The notes beneath the pieces are model-generated. The model was not told where the DNA came from and ran no database searches. It was given only the letters and a program-made list of their open reading frames with translations. This document shows positions 49,652 through 59,370 of a stretch of 64,000 bases of DNA, in pieces. Numbering within the stretch: the stretch's first letter is position 1; each line of letters starts with the position of its first letter. Made by a program: the position numbers and the translations under genes. This stretch comes from Streptomyces rishiriensis (GTDB lineage Bacteria > Actinomycetota > Actinomycetes > Streptomycetales > Streptomycetaceae): assembly GCF_030815485.1 (NCBI RefSeq), contig NZ_JAUSWV010000002.1, positions 5,704,001 to 5,768,000 on the forward strand, given 5' to 3'.

Positions 49652-50956
49652 TCACGCTGCGCCATCGGGGAGGCCGCTTCCCGCAGGAGGCGCCTGAGGG
49701 AGCGTCAGCGTCGCCACCGCACCGCCGTCCGGGGCGTTGGTGAACGTCAGCCGGGCGCCCAGTACCTCCGCCTGTCCGACCGCGATCGTCAGCCCGAGGC
49801 CGTGCCCCGTCGCCCCGCCCTCGGTGCGAAACCGCTGCGGCCCGTGGGTCAGGAGGTACTCCGGATAGCCGTCCCCGTGGTCCCGCACGGTGACCACGGG
49901 TCCGTCCACCGTCAGGACGACGGGTGACCGCCCGTGCCGGTGCGCGTTGGCGAGCAGGTTCCCCAGCACCCGCTCGAGGCGTCGCCGGTCGGTCTCCACG
50001 CGCGCGTCCCGGACGACCGTCACCTCGGTGCCGGCCGCCGAGGCGCCGGAGGAGCCCGAAGCCTGTGCCGTCCGCACCACCCGGGCCGCCAGCGCACCCA
50101 GCTCCTCGGCGTCCAGCTCCAGCCGCTCCCGGCCGGTGTCCAGGCGGGAGATCTCCAGCAGGTCCTCCGTCAGCGTGCGCAGCGCCGCGACCCGGTCGCG
50201 GACCAGCTCCGTCGGCCGGCCCGGCGGCAGCAGTTCCGCCGCCGCGTGCAGCCCCGTCAGGGGCGTGCGCAGCTCGTGCGCCACGTCGGCGGTGAACCGC
50301 TGCTCGCTCAGCAGCTTTCCCTGGAGCGAGGACGCCATGGAGTCCAGCGCGACGGCGACGGCCCCCACCTCGTCCTGCGGCCGGCCCGCTTCCCTCGTAC
50401 GGGGGTCGTCCACGCGCGCGTCCAGATCGCCGGCGGTGATCCGCCGGGCGACCTGCGCGGTGGTGTGCAGGCGCCGGGTGACCCGGGTGACCGCGACCGC
50501 GCCGACGAGCAGCGTCGCGCCGATGGCCAGGACCGACGACCACAGGATCGCGGTGTCGAGAGCCTCGATGGTGCGGGCGCTCTGCGAGTAGTCGACCGGG
50601 ACCGCGAGGGCCCGGGCGCCGTCGACGGGGCCGGCCGCCCACATCGTCGGGCGCCCCCGGTGGTCGGCGACCATCGTGCCGCGCTCGCCGGCCACCGCCA
50701 GCGCCCGCAGCGACGCGGGCAGACCCGGCGGATCGACACCCGCGCCCCACCCGAGGGTGTCCCCGGCCTCGAACGCCGCCGTCGCGTCCTTCAGCCGGGA
50801 GAGCGCGAGGTCGCGGGCCTGTCCCACGGTCTGGTTCGTCACCGAGACGTGCACCAGCACGCCGAGCAGGGCGGCCAGCGCACAGCACATCACCGTGATG
50901 AACACGGCGGCCTTCACGGCGAGCGTGCCGGTCCACGAGGGAAACGCGAGCCTCAT
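49652..50956 (-). CDS. Sensor histidine kinase paired with a lipoprotein
   Basis: A 434-aa kinase from ATG 50956, overlapping the lipoprotein stop (ATGA). Two membrane helices (about 11-33 and 145-165) bracket an extracytoplasmic domain of about 110 residues. HAMP, HisKA with AHELRTPLTGLHAA, and HATPase (NLLANAHRHG, RDHGDGYP, GHGLGLTIAVG) follow. There is no response regulator gene next to it. The arrangement recalls CseA-CseC, where a lipoprotein modulates an envelope-stress kinase, but the lipoprotein here has different sequence features. Confidence 0.9.
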   Translation of the reverse strand: MRLAFPSWTGTLAVKAAVFITVMCCALAALLGVLVHVSVTNQTVGQARDLALSRLKDATAAFEAGDTLGWGAGVDPPGLPASLRALAVAGERGTMVADHRGRPTMWAAGPVDGARALAVPVDYSQSARTIEALDTAILWSSVLAIGATLLVGAVAVTRVTRRLHTTAQVARRITAGDLDARVDDPRTREAGRPQDEVGAVAVALDSMASSLQGKLLSEQRFTADVAHELRTPLTGLHAAAELLPPGRPTELVRDRVAALRTLTEDLLEISRLDTGRERLELDAEELGALAARVVRTAQASGSSGASAAGTEVTVVRDARVETDRRRLERVLGNLLANAHRHGRSPVVLTVDGPVVTVRDHGDGYPEYLLTHGPQRFRTEGGATGHGLGLTIAVGQAEVLGARLTFTNAPDGGAVATLTLPQAPPAGSGLPDGAA

Positions 50957-51783
50957 CGGCCGCTCGCCGACGCGGAGGCGGAAGCAGCGGCGGACGAGGA
51001 AGCGGACGGGGATGCGGACGGGGATGCGGACGGGGCCGGGGATGCGGAGGGCCCGGGTGAGTACTTCCGGCCGCCGGTGCGCAGCATCTCGTCGTGGGTC
51101 AGCAGCATCGCCTGCTGCTGCTGATCCCATGTCCACTGCAGGCGGTACTCGTAGCCCGCGACCTCCGACGGAGCCCGGATGATCAGTGAGCGTCCGGTCA
51201 GCTCGACCCCGCTCACGGCGTCCTCGTAGGCCATGATCTGCACCAGTCTGTCCTTGCGTGCCGTGTACACGCGGACAGCCGTCAGATTGCCGGGCAGCTG
51301 CCGGAAGCCCAGCGTCAGGTCGGCGTGGCCGTCGCCGGTGAGGTCCCGGTAGTACGCCTTGAGGACGGGGCACCGGCTCCCCGCCGCCCCACTCCTGCCG
51401 CAGTCCGCCATCCGACGGGCCGTCTCGCCGTACGTCCCTTCGCTGTAGTCGCCCGGATGCGCGGCGATCTCCTCGCGGACGACCGCCACCGGGTCCACCT
51501 CGCGGATGTCGCCGCCCGGCACCGTGATCCCCTTCACCACTTGGGTGTCCACCTCGCCGATGTCGAAGGCCGGACTGGAGGCGGGCGTGAGATTCGGCCA
51601 CAGCCTGTCCGGGCTGATCGCCGTCGGTGTCGCCCCGGCGCCCTGAAGCTCACCCGCGTCACCGCAGCCCACGGCCACCGAGGCCAGCAGAACGACGGCG
51701 GCGGCGAGCCCACGCCGGGCGGGTCCGACGGGACCTGAGGGGCGTGTGGGGCCAGCGTGACTGGAGAGATGACGGCGGGGCAC
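50953..51783 (-). CDS. Lipoprotein upstream of and coupled to a sensor kinase
   Basis: A 276-aa protein from GTG 51783. The hydrophobic stretch GLAAAVVLLASVAVGC ends at Cys40, a slightly atypical lipobox. The body has DLTGDGHADLTLGF, reminiscent of FG-GAP/VCBS calcium-type loops, and WTWDQQQQAML. The last 35 residues are Ser/Ala/Pro repeats. As it overlaps the kinase start, it probably acts in the same extracytoplasmic sensing process. Confidence 0.8.
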   Translation of the reverse strand: MPRRHLSSHAGPTRPSGPVGPARRGLAAAVVLLASVAVGCGDAGELQGAGATPTAISPDRLWPNLTPASSPAFDIGEVDTQVVKGITVPGGDIREVDPVAVVREEIAAHPGDYSEGTYGETARRMADCGRSGAAGSRCPVLKAYYRDLTGDGHADLTLGFRQLPGNLTAVRVYTARKDRLVQIMAYEDAVSGVELTGRSLIIRAPSEVAGYEYRLQWTWDQQQQAMLLTHDEMLRTGGRKYSPGPSASPAPSASPSASPSASSSAAASASASASGR

Positions 51784-52050
51784 GGGACTTCTGTGACTCC
51801 TCTGGGATACGACGGCCAGGCCCGTACACCTTATTCGTAAGAAAGTCCGTTTTGCGTACCGGGGGGCCGGAGAGGGAAGTGCGGAGGGGCGTGCTGGAAG
51901 GCGGTGGCGGAGCGGAATGGCGGAACGGAGTACTGGAGCTGGAGTGCCGGTGCCGGTGCCGGTGCCGGTGGTGGTGGAGTGGTGGTGCTGGGTGTCGGAG
52001 CGTCGGAGCTGGGTGGTGGAGGTGCCGGGGTTCTGGCCATGGCGAAACGA

Positions 52051-52560
52051 TTATTCGGCCAGTTCCTCCAAAAGCCTGGCCGTCGGCAGCCCCGCCCGCA
52101 GGTACTCCACGAACAACTCGTTGTGCAGGGCCCACGGCGAGCGCCGAGACCGTATCAGCCGGATCGCCTCCTCGGTCGGGTGCCCCCGGCCCACCAGCGT
52201 GTGGGCGACGACCAGGCCCGAGCGGTTGTAGCCGCTGTAGCAGCGGACGAGGACCGTCCGGCCGTCGTCCATCGCGTCCCCGGCCGCCCGCGCCAGCCGG
52301 ATCACCCCGGCGAGCTGGGTCCCGTCCAGCGGACCGTCCGGAATCGGCCACACATGATGCTGCACGCCGGGGTCGGGCCCATGTCCCTGCCGGGCCCGGG
52401 TCAACGTCTGCACGAGATCGAACTCATCCCGCACCACGGCGAGCTCCACTTCCCCGGAGCGTCCCCGGAACTCGTGCCCGCCCATCCACAGGCCGGGCAC
52501 GATCTCGCTCCATGGACGGTCCGGAGGCGGTACGTCGAGTTGCTTCCTGCGGGTCCGCAC
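52051..52560 (-). CDS. Dual-specificity/tyrosine protein phosphatase
   Basis: A 169-aa phosphatase. GTG 52560 follows GGGGAGG at good spacing. The P-loop VRCYSGYNRSGL gives Cys107-x5-Arg113, the CX5R signature, although the usual His before Cys is Arg. The upstream aspartate in WPIPDGPLDG can serve as general acid. It is probably cytosolic with unknown substrates. The 267-bp region to its left (51784-52050) contains only simple gtgccg/gtggtg repeats. Confidence 0.85.
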   Translation of the reverse strand: MRTRRKQLDVPPPDRPWSEIVPGLWMGGHEFRGRSGEVELAVVRDEFDLVQTLTRARQGHGPDPGVQHHVWPIPDGPLDGTQLAGVIRLARAAGDAMDDGRTVLVRCYSGYNRSGLVVAHTLVGRGHPTEEAIRLIRSRRSPWALHNELFVEYLRAGLPTARLLEELAE

Positions 52561-52671
52561 CGGCGCCTCCCCGAACGCACTGCCCAGTGCCTGCCCAACT
52601 CGCCTCGGACGTAACCGCCTTCTTGCCCCGGGAGCACCCCTCCTGTTCCCATGGTCATGGGGTGATGGTGC

Positions 52672-53475
52672 ATGAACGGACTGCGCGTCATACCGACCTG
52701 GCGGCATGGCCAGGAGCGGCTCTACGTATGTCTCACGGACGGCAGGAACATCGCCTGGTACGACCGTGAGGCGGCCAGGATCAACCTGATCGCGGAGAAC
52801 CGCAGAGAGGACGTCCTGGAGGCCCTCGGCCCCTTCGTCACCGGCTCGGTCACGGTCGGCCCGCCCCCGGTCCCCACGCCCGCCGAGCTGGCCCGGCTCT
52901 CCCTCCACCCCGACGACGATCTGGCCCCCAACCGCCCCGGCGAGGCCCTTCTGATCGACCTGGACCGCGATCCGGGCCCCGCCCACCGCCTCCGGGCCGA
53001 TCCGCGTCGGCGTGCCCTGGCGGCCGAGCAGACCGTCGGCGTGGCCCTCGACCGCCTCGACGGCGCCGGCTGGCACACCCTCCACTCCCTGCCCCTTCCC
53101 GGCGGGGACCGCGTCCACCACCTGGCCATCGGTCCGGCCGGCCTGTTCGCGATCCATACGCTGTACGCCCTCAAACAGCGGGTGCGTGTCTCCGACCCGA
53201 TGGTCGGTCTGGGCCGCCGGGACCCGGAGCCGCTTCTTCGCCGGGTGCGCGCCGACGCCGGCCGTGCGTCCCACGCCCTCACGGCAGAGGTCCGCCCCGT
53301 ACTGGCCCTGGTCGGACCGACGGGTGTCTCCGTCACCGTCCCGCCGCGCGAGGTCCGCGTCCTGACCGACGCCGACCTCGCCGACCTCGCCCGTCTCGGC
53401 GGCGTACTGAAGCCGGCGGACGTGGAAGCCCTCCACGCGATGGCCCGCGACCGGGGGACATGGGCGAGGGTGTGA
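52672..53475 (+). CDS. NERD-domain-like protein
   Basis: A 267-aa soluble protein starting at ATG 52672. The middle part (AAEQTVGVALDRLDGAGWHTLHSLPLPGGDRVHHLAIGPAGLFAIHTLYAL, then later RPVLALVGPTGVSV) follows the nuclease-related-domain pattern GE..V...L......HDL..PGGDIDHLVIGPGGVFVIDTK. The usual catalytic lysine of D-x-K is not obvious (HTLYAL), so activity is uncertain. The N-terminal part is a distinct beta-rich module (GQERLYVCLTDGRNIAWYDREAARINLI). It is divergent from the phosphatase and convergent with the LigD-polymerase gene. Confidence 0.72.
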   Translation: MNGLRVIPTWRHGQERLYVCLTDGRNIAWYDREAARINLIAENRREDVLEALGPFVTGSVTVGPPPVPTPAELARLSLHPDDDLAPNRPGEALLIDLDRDPGPAHRLRADPRRRALAAEQTVGVALDRLDGAGWHTLHSLPLPGGDRVHHLAIGPAGLFAIHTLYALKQRVRVSDPMVGLGRRDPEPLLRRVRADAGRASHALTAEVRPVLALVGPTGVSVTVPPREVRVLTDADLADLARLGGVLKPADVEALHAMARDRGTWARV

Positions 53476-53596
53476 TGTCCGGCGGCCCGGGACGCCCCGG
53501 ACGGGAGCCCGAGGACGAGGACGATCCGCCGAAACGGGACTCCAGGGAGGGCGACGGGCCCCCTGAGGGGTCGAGAGGGCGCCGCCGGGGGTTCGA

Positions 53597-54478
53597 TCAG
53601 GGCACGGCGCCGGCCCGCCCGGCGTCGAGCAGCGGTGCCAGCAGATCCCCGAAGTCCTGAAGCCGCGGAGCGATGTCGGAGGCCGAGAAGGTGAGCGTCC
53701 CGGCGGACCGGCACTCCTCGACCTCTTCCCAGGTCACCGGCGCCGACACGGTCGGCTCGGCCCGTGCCCGCAAGGTGTACGGCGTCGCGGTCGTCTTCCG
53801 CGCGGCGTTCTGACTCCAGTCCACGAACACCTTCCCCGGCCGCAGGCTCCGCGTCATCCGGTGCAGGACCAGCCGTGGCATGGCCCGCTCCGCCTCCACG
53901 GCCAGCTGTTTCGCGTACTCCGAGACCCGATCGGAGGAGGCACCCCGGACAGCCGCCAGCAGATGCAGCCCCTTCGACCCCGACGTCTTCGGCAACGCCT
54001 CGATCCCGTCCGCCGCGAGCCGCTCCCGCAGCCACACCGCGACCTCGCAGCACTCGACGACGGTCGCGGGCGTGCCGGGATCGAGGTCGAGGACGAGCCG
54101 GTCGGCGATCTCGGGTTCCTGGATCACCCACTGGGGCGTATGGAACTCCGTGACGAGGTTCGCCGCCCAGACCAGACTCGCCAGATCCTGCACGACCACC
54201 ATCCGGACGGGCCCCTCCGACCGGGGCACCTCGGCGGTGGTGACCCATTCGGGCGTCCCGGGCGGCACGTTCTTGGCGAAGAAGGTCTGCCCGTCGGGCC
54301 CGTCCGGGTAGCGCAGGAAGGACAGCGGCCGGTCGCGCAGATGGGGGAGCAGGGCATCGGCGACGGTCGCGTAGTAATGCAGCACCTCGCCCTTGGTGAA
54401 GCCGGTCGCCGGATACAGCACCTTCTCCAGATTGCTGAGCGCGAGCCGTCTCCCCTCCACCTCTGTGATCGGCGTCAT
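53597..54478 (-). CDS. LigD-type NHEJ primase-polymerase
   Basis: A 293-aa archaeo-eukaryotic-primase-type polymerase that fills ends during non-homologous end joining. ATG 54478 gives the normal stand-alone size. Motifs are LSNLEKVLYPATGFTKGEVLHYYA, FFAKNVP, the catalytic LVLDLDPG (DxD), LPKTSGSKGLHLL and FVDWSQNAARKTTATPYTLR. It carries no ligase or 3'-phosphoesterase domain. It is divergent from ku, and both probably share the 55-bp promoter region. Confidence 0.94.
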   Translation of the reverse strand: MTPITEVEGRRLALSNLEKVLYPATGFTKGEVLHYYATVADALLPHLRDRPLSFLRYPDGPDGQTFFAKNVPPGTPEWVTTAEVPRSEGPVRMVVVQDLASLVWAANLVTEFHTPQWVIQEPEIADRLVLDLDPGTPATVVECCEVAVWLRERLAADGIEALPKTSGSKGLHLLAAVRGASSDRVSEYAKQLAVEAERAMPRLVLHRMTRSLRPGKVFVDWSQNAARKTTATPYTLRARAEPTVSAPVTWEEVEECRSAGTLTFSASDIAPRLQDFGDLLAPLLDAGRAGAVP

Positions 54479-54533
54479 ACGATGAGAATCACATGAAACC
54501 GTCACATAAGGGTCCCTCAGGAGGGTGCGGCAC

Positions 54534-55730
54534 GTGAGATCCATCTGGAACGGCGCCATCTCCTTCGGCCTCGTGAGCATCCCGATCAAGCTGGTGAACG
54601 CCACCGAGAACCACTCGATCTCCTTCCGCCAGATCCACACGGAGGACGGCGGCCGCATCCGCTACCGCAAGGTCTGCGAACTGGAGGACCGCGAGGTGGA
54701 TTCGGGGGAGATCGGCAAGGGCTGGGAGGACGCGGACGGCACGATCATCCCGATCACCGACGAGGACCTGTCCCATCTGCCGCTCCCGACCGCCAAGACC
54801 ATCGAGATCGTGGCCTTCGTCCCGGCCGACCGGATCGACCCGCTCCAGATGGACGCCGCCTACTACCTCCAGGCGGGCGGCGCCCCGGCGGCGAAGCCGT
54901 ACACGCTGCTCAGGGAGGCCCTGAAACGCAGCCACAAGGTGGCGATCGCGAAGTACGCCCTGCGCGGGCGTGAGCGCCTCGGGATGCTCCGCGTGGTCGG
55001 CGAGGCGATCGTCATGCACGGTCTGCTCTGGCCGGACGAGGTCCGCGCACCGGAGGGCGTGGTTCCGGACACCTCGGTCACCGTCCGCGACAAGGAACTC
55101 GACTTGGCGGACGCCCTGATGGACACCCTCGGCGAGGTCGACCTGGACGACCTGCACGACGAGTACCGCGAGGCGGTCGAGGAGGTCGTGGCGGCGAAGG
55201 CGGCCGGCGAGGCGCCCCCCGAGGCCCCTTCCTCGCCGTCCAGCGGCAAGGTGCTCGACCTGATGGCGGCCCTGGAGAAGAGCGTGCGCGCGGCGAAGGA
55301 GTCGCGCGGTGAGGAACCGGACAAGGGCCCAGCGGGGAGGAAGCGGCGGACGGAGCGGGAGGCGGAGGAGCGGGAGGCGGAGGAGCGGGAGGCGGAGCCG
55401 GGGGCCGAGGTCAGCCACCTCGCTCAGCGCAGATCGGCCCGTACGGCGCCCAAGGGGACGGGCGGCAAGAAGTCGACGTCGACGGCGTCGGCGAAGAAGA
55501 CCGTGGCGCAGCCGAGGAAGTCGACGGCGAAGACGGCGAAGTCGGCTCAGCCGGCGAAGCGGGCAACGGCGTCGAGGAGCACGGCGGAAGCGAAGGGCAC
55601 GGCGGCGTCGAAGAGCACGGCCAAGAAGGCCGCCGCGAAGAAGACGACGGCGAAGGGGACGACGTCGAAGGCGGCGACGGCGAAGAAGACGGCTGCGAAG
55701 AAGACGACGGCCCGCAAGCGCACGGCCTGA
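54534..55730 (+). CDS. ku: Ku DNA end-binding protein with Lys/Ala-rich tail
   Basis: A 398-aa protein starting at GTG 54534 behind AGGAGGG; a nearer GTG at 54525 would leave no ribosome spacing. The Ku core (RSIWNGAISFGLVSIPIKLVNATE, to about residue 260) forms the ring that binds double-strand ends and recruits LigD. It is followed by an acidic EREAEE repeat segment, and a 100-residue Lys/Ala/Thr tail (KKTAAKKTTARKRTA) like histone H1. Such extended tails in actinobacterial Ku increase DNA binding. Confidence 0.95.
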   Translation: MRSIWNGAISFGLVSIPIKLVNATENHSISFRQIHTEDGGRIRYRKVCELEDREVDSGEIGKGWEDADGTIIPITDEDLSHLPLPTAKTIEIVAFVPADRIDPLQMDAAYYLQAGGAPAAKPYTLLREALKRSHKVAIAKYALRGRERLGMLRVVGEAIVMHGLLWPDEVRAPEGVVPDTSVTVRDKELDLADALMDTLGEVDLDDLHDEYREAVEEVVAAKAAGEAPPEAPSSPSSGKVLDLMAALEKSVRAAKESRGEEPDKGPAGRKRRTEREAEEREAEEREAEPGAEVSHLAQRRSARTAPKGTGGKKSTSTASAKKTVAQPRKSTAKTAKSAQPAKRATASRSTAEAKGTAASKSTAKKAAAKKTTAKGTTSKAATAKKTAAKKTTARKRTA

Positions 55731-55931
55731 CGCCGCTGGTGCCTGCCCCCTTCTCCCGCACCCGCACGGCCTGACGCCGCCCGTACCCGCCCTCCTCTCC
55801 CGCACGTTTGGGAGCACAGGCGTAGGCCCAGGCGTCGGGGAGGGGAGGCCGGTGAGCCGAGTGGGCCAGGGGGCTGTGCGAGGAAGGCGAGGGGGGTGGG
55901 AGGCGAGGGAGGGGGCGGGGGACCGTCGACG

Positions 55932-57464
55932 TCAGACAGTCCCTTCCAGCGCCCCTCGATCCCGGCGGGCCCGTCCTGCCCGCTGAGCCTGTCCTGCCCG
56001 CTGATCCCGTCCTGCCGCCTGTTCCTCGGCGCCGCCCTCGTGGCCATCCTCGTCACGCCGGTCCCGCGCGTCACGCCCGTCGCCGTCATTGCCCCCGTCG
56101 CCGTCATTCCGCCCGTTGCCCTTGCCCCCGTCGCTTCTGACGCCCCGGCGAGGGAAGGCCACGCACAGCGTGCCCACCCCCAGCCCCAGCGTCGGCCACA
56201 CCGGAACGTCGCCGCCGTACGCGAACCCGTGCCCCGCGAAGTACGTCAGCGCCCAGACGCTCACGCCGAGCCCCACCCACATGCGCCAGGCCGCCGCTCC
56301 CCGCACGTCCGCGTCGGGCCGCCCGCGCACCTCCACGGAGGCCAGCGCCCGCTCCAGTGGCCGCAAGGCCCGCACCACCGCCACCAGGACGCTCGCCAGC
56401 ACCAGCAGCCACGGCATCCGTAGGCCCCACCAGCCCGCCGAACCGTAGCGGGGCTCGGGGGCGAGCCCGGTCAGGTAGAAGGCGGCGGCGACGATCAGCA
56501 CCGGCAGCATGTGCCAGAGGTAGAGCGCCATGCTCCCGGCCCCCAGCGTCCGCACGGCCCGCCGCACCCGGGCCCGCTCCAGCAGCCGCCGCACGACCGG
56601 TGCGACCAGCAGAGCCACCCCGACCTGTGCCAGGCTCCACGCCAGCATGGCCGCCGACGGAGGGTCGGTGTTGCTCAGTTCCTCACCGGTCACCAGGATC
56701 AGGCTGACGGGAAACGGCCCGGGCCCGACCAGCAGGGCGAACCCCACCGCGCCCCCCACGATCATGGCCAGTGCCCGGCCGCGCGCTCGCGGCGCCGTCT
56801 CACCGTCGCCGCCCAGCAACCCGTCCCGCCAGCAGAATCCGAGCTGGTAGACGACACCCCACACGAGCAGGTAGTTGAGTGCTCCGATCGCCTCGACGGC
56901 CGGACCGTGCGAGGACGCGTCGCCCGTCGCCACGAGCGTGCCGACGCCCAGCCCCAGCACGCCCATGCCCACAGGCACACGCACACCCCCTCGTTCGTGC
57001 AGGGAGTACAGCATCGGCGTCAGCGCGCTGAGCAGCAGGTACACCGGCAGGAACCAGAACTGCATGGCCATCGCCCACCCGACCAGCGCGAGGGTGGCGC
57101 GGTCCACGCCGAGCGCGGAGCACACCCCGACGGCCGACAGGACGAGGCCGCTGTACACCGCCGTGGGCAGCAGCAGCCGCACGGCACGCTGCCCCACCCA
57201 TCCGGCGGCGCTTCCGCCGGCGGCCCGGGCCCGCGCCCAGGAGCCGCCGGCGGCATGCCCACCGGCGAGGAAGAACAACGGCATGATCTGGAAGCCCAGG
57301 GTCAGCCACTGCGTCCAGGGCAGGGTCGCCAGCAGCTCCGGGGCGGTGATCTCGCCGTCCGGATGCCGGACCAGCCCCGTGATCAGCCAGTGCCCCAGCA
57401 CGACGAGCAGGATCGCCCACGCGCGCAGGAAGTCGACGTACCGGTCTCGGCTCATGTCTCGCAT
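55932..57464 (-). CDS. Acyltransferase-3 family membrane protein
   Basis: A 510-aa polytopic protein of the acyltransferase-3 (OafA-like) family. It starts RDRYVDFLRAWAILLVVLGHWLITGL, with the family's early catalytic-type His. About ten membrane helices follow, with GSMALYLWHMLPVLIVAAAF near the end. The last 70 residues are a charged Gly/Asp/Arg-rich tail. These enzymes acylate sugars or lipids at the membrane; the substrate is unknown. ATG 57455 is an alternative start. Confidence 0.9.
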   Translation of the reverse strand: MRDMSRDRYVDFLRAWAILLVVLGHWLITGLVRHPDGEITAPELLATLPWTQWLTLGFQIMPLFFLAGGHAAGGSWARARAAGGSAAGWVGQRAVRLLLPTAVYSGLVLSAVGVCSALGVDRATLALVGWAMAMQFWFLPVYLLLSALTPMLYSLHERGGVRVPVGMGVLGLGVGTLVATGDASSHGPAVEAIGALNYLLVWGVVYQLGFCWRDGLLGGDGETAPRARGRALAMIVGGAVGFALLVGPGPFPVSLILVTGEELSNTDPPSAAMLAWSLAQVGVALLVAPVVRRLLERARVRRAVRTLGAGSMALYLWHMLPVLIVAAAFYLTGLAPEPRYGSAGWWGLRMPWLLVLASVLVAVVRALRPLERALASVEVRGRPDADVRGAAAWRMWVGLGVSVWALTYFAGHGFAYGGDVPVWPTLGLGVGTLCVAFPRRGVRSDGGKGNGRNDGDGGNDGDGRDARDRRDEDGHEGGAEEQAAGRDQRAGQAQRAGRARRDRGALEGTV

Positions 57465-57625
57465 GCTGCCCGCCAGCCAACTCCCGTACGGCGTCTATCC
57501 CTTGTCGCAACCAAGCCGTACCCGGGACGACACCCGTCGGCGCGGCACGGCGGTGACCCCCGACCATGCCCGCAATCCCGGAGCAGCTCAGTGCCGACTA
57601 CGCGTACGGCACCTTGACGCCTCTC

Positions 57626-57641
57626 ATGTTACCGGTAACAT
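57626..57641. promoter_or_regulatory. 16-bp perfect palindrome upstream of the MFS gene
   Basis: atgttaccggtaacat lies 67 bp before the transporter start, in the divergent region with the acyltransferase gene. The TTACCGGTAA core is typical of TetR/GntR-type operators. No regulator gene of that kind lies within the sugar cluster in this window. Confidence 0.6.
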
Positions 57642-57707
57642 TGACGCCCATCGGAGCATCACCCGCACGCCCACGCTGAGGTGGGCCGTCCGTCCTCGGG
57701 AGCCCGC

Positions 57708-59084
57708 GTGACCGACCACCCCACGGCCCAGCGCGCCCAGGGCGGCTCACCCGGGCCCGACCCCACGATCGTCGGCACGGCCGACGGCGCCACCGGCACC
57801 AGGACTGGCGCCAGCGCCGGCACGGGTTCCGGCACAGGGACCGCCACGGACCCCGACACCAGTCCCGGGCCCGTCTTCACGACGTCCGCCGTGGTCGCCT
57901 CCTGCGTCGGTTTCATGCTCATCGGCGCTCTCCAGGCGCTCTACGGCCCGGCGATCCCGGCACTGCGCGAAGACTTCGGACTCTCGCCCTCCACCGCGGG
58001 GCTGGGGCTCAGCGCGCACTTCGTCGGCGGGGTCGCCGGAGTCCTCCTCTTCGACCGGCTGTACGGCCGTACCGGCAACCGGCGGATCCTGGCCGCCTCG
58101 TATCTGCTGATGGCGGTCGGCGCGGCGGGCTTCGCGGTCGCACCGAACTGGCCCCTCGCCCTCACCGCGGCGCTTCTCGCGGGGTTCGGCTTCGGCGGTA
58201 TCGACTACGGCCTCAACCAACTCTTCGCGGTCGGCTTCGGCCACCGTTCCACCGCGATGCTCAATGTCCTCAACGCCCACTTCGGCATCGGCGCGATCCT
58301 CGGCCCGGCCGTGATCGGGGTGGTCGGCGCCGAGCACTACCCCGTCGTCTTCCTGGTCTTCGCGCTCGCCAACCTGCCCCTGCTGTTCTGTCTGCGCGGC
58401 GTACGCGACAGCCCCCCGCCGCTGCCGCAGCCCCAGCAGAAGTCACAGCCCTCACAGCCCTCGCAGTCCTCGCAGTCCTCGCAGAACCCGCGGCTCCTCG
58501 TCGCCGGCGGGGCGACGACACCGGCCGCCCGCGCCCTGTGGTCCGTCCTCGCCGTCTTCGTCACCCTCTATGTCCTGCACGTCGGCATCGAGGCCGGTGT
58601 CGGAGGCTGGGAACCCACGCACCTGGAGACCGTCGGGCACAGCGCGGGCGTCGCGGCCACCGCGACCTCCGTGTACTGGCTGATGATGACCGTCGGCCGC
58701 TTCCTGGTCGCCCCGATCGCGCTGCGCTTCTCCGCCCAGACCATCATCACGGTCTCCTGTGCGGGCATGACCGGCTGTCTCCTGCTGGCGGCGGTACCGG
58801 ACCTGGCGCCCTTCGCCTACGCGGGCGTGGGCCTTTTCATCGCACCGATCTTCCCCACCGGCCTGCCCTGGCTGCACCGGGCCGCCCCGCACGCCCGCCG
58901 GGCCGGCGCGGTCGTCATCGCCGCGTCCATGCTGGGCGGCGTCGCGGCGGGCCCGGCGCTCGGCAAGGTCATCGAGTGGTCCGGCGTCCGAGCGGTCCCA
59001 CTCCTCCTCGCCGCGGTCTCCGCCGTCTGTCTCGCGGCCACGCTCTGGCTGACCCGAGCGACACACACGAAACCCGCGCGGTGA
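57708..59084 (+). CDS. MFS transporter of a sugar-use cluster
   Basis: A 458-aa transporter from GTG 57708, behind GGGAG. About 12 membrane helices begin near residue 60 after a Gly/Thr/Ser-rich tail. Features are FMLIGALQALYGPAIPALREDFGLSPSTAGLGLSAHFVGG, GFGFGGIDYGLNQLFA and NAHFGIGAILGP, which suit the FucP/sugar-MFS branch. A low-complexity QPSQPSQSSQSSQ loop joins the two halves. Two GH35 beta-galactosidases follow, so galactoside or galactose uptake is a reasonable inference. Confidence 0.88.
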   Translation: MTDHPTAQRAQGGSPGPDPTIVGTADGATGTRTGASAGTGSGTGTATDPDTSPGPVFTTSAVVASCVGFMLIGALQALYGPAIPALREDFGLSPSTAGLGLSAHFVGGVAGVLLFDRLYGRTGNRRILAASYLLMAVGAAGFAVAPNWPLALTAALLAGFGFGGIDYGLNQLFAVGFGHRSTAMLNVLNAHFGIGAILGPAVIGVVGAEHYPVVFLVFALANLPLLFCLRGVRDSPPPLPQPQQKSQPSQPSQSSQSSQNPRLLVAGGATTPAARALWSVLAVFVTLYVLHVGIEAGVGGWEPTHLETVGHSAGVAATATSVYWLMMTVGRFLVAPIALRFSAQTIITVSCAGMTGCLLLAAVPDLAPFAYAGVGLFIAPIFPTGLPWLHRAAPHARRAGAVVIAASMLGGVAAGPALGKVIEWSGVRAVPLLLAAVSAVCLAATLWLTRATHTKPAR

Positions 59085-59370
59085 CCGCCCGGCCGCCCCC
59101 GGCCGCCCAGGCCCGCCTCGCAGCACCGGTGGCCCGACGTGGCCGGGAGCAGTGGACCGCGACCGAGCCCGAGGCCGACCCCAGGCAGGCCGAGGCGCGA
59201 GGCACGCACCTCACCCGCACGTCCGCCCGGCGAGGGCATCCCGCAGCACGACCCGAGCCGCAGCGGCAGCCCAAGCCGCAGCGAAGGCCGCAACCACAGC
59301 CGCACCAGATTCTCAACCGCGACAACCCACCCGCACGACCACGACAACGCACCCGCTCATGCACGCACCC

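Noticed and set aside
53460..53660. Small open frame after the NERD-like gene.
   Set aside because: It overlaps the end of the well-supported LigD-polymerase gene, is Gly/Arg/Pro-rich without domains, and has weak initiation signals.
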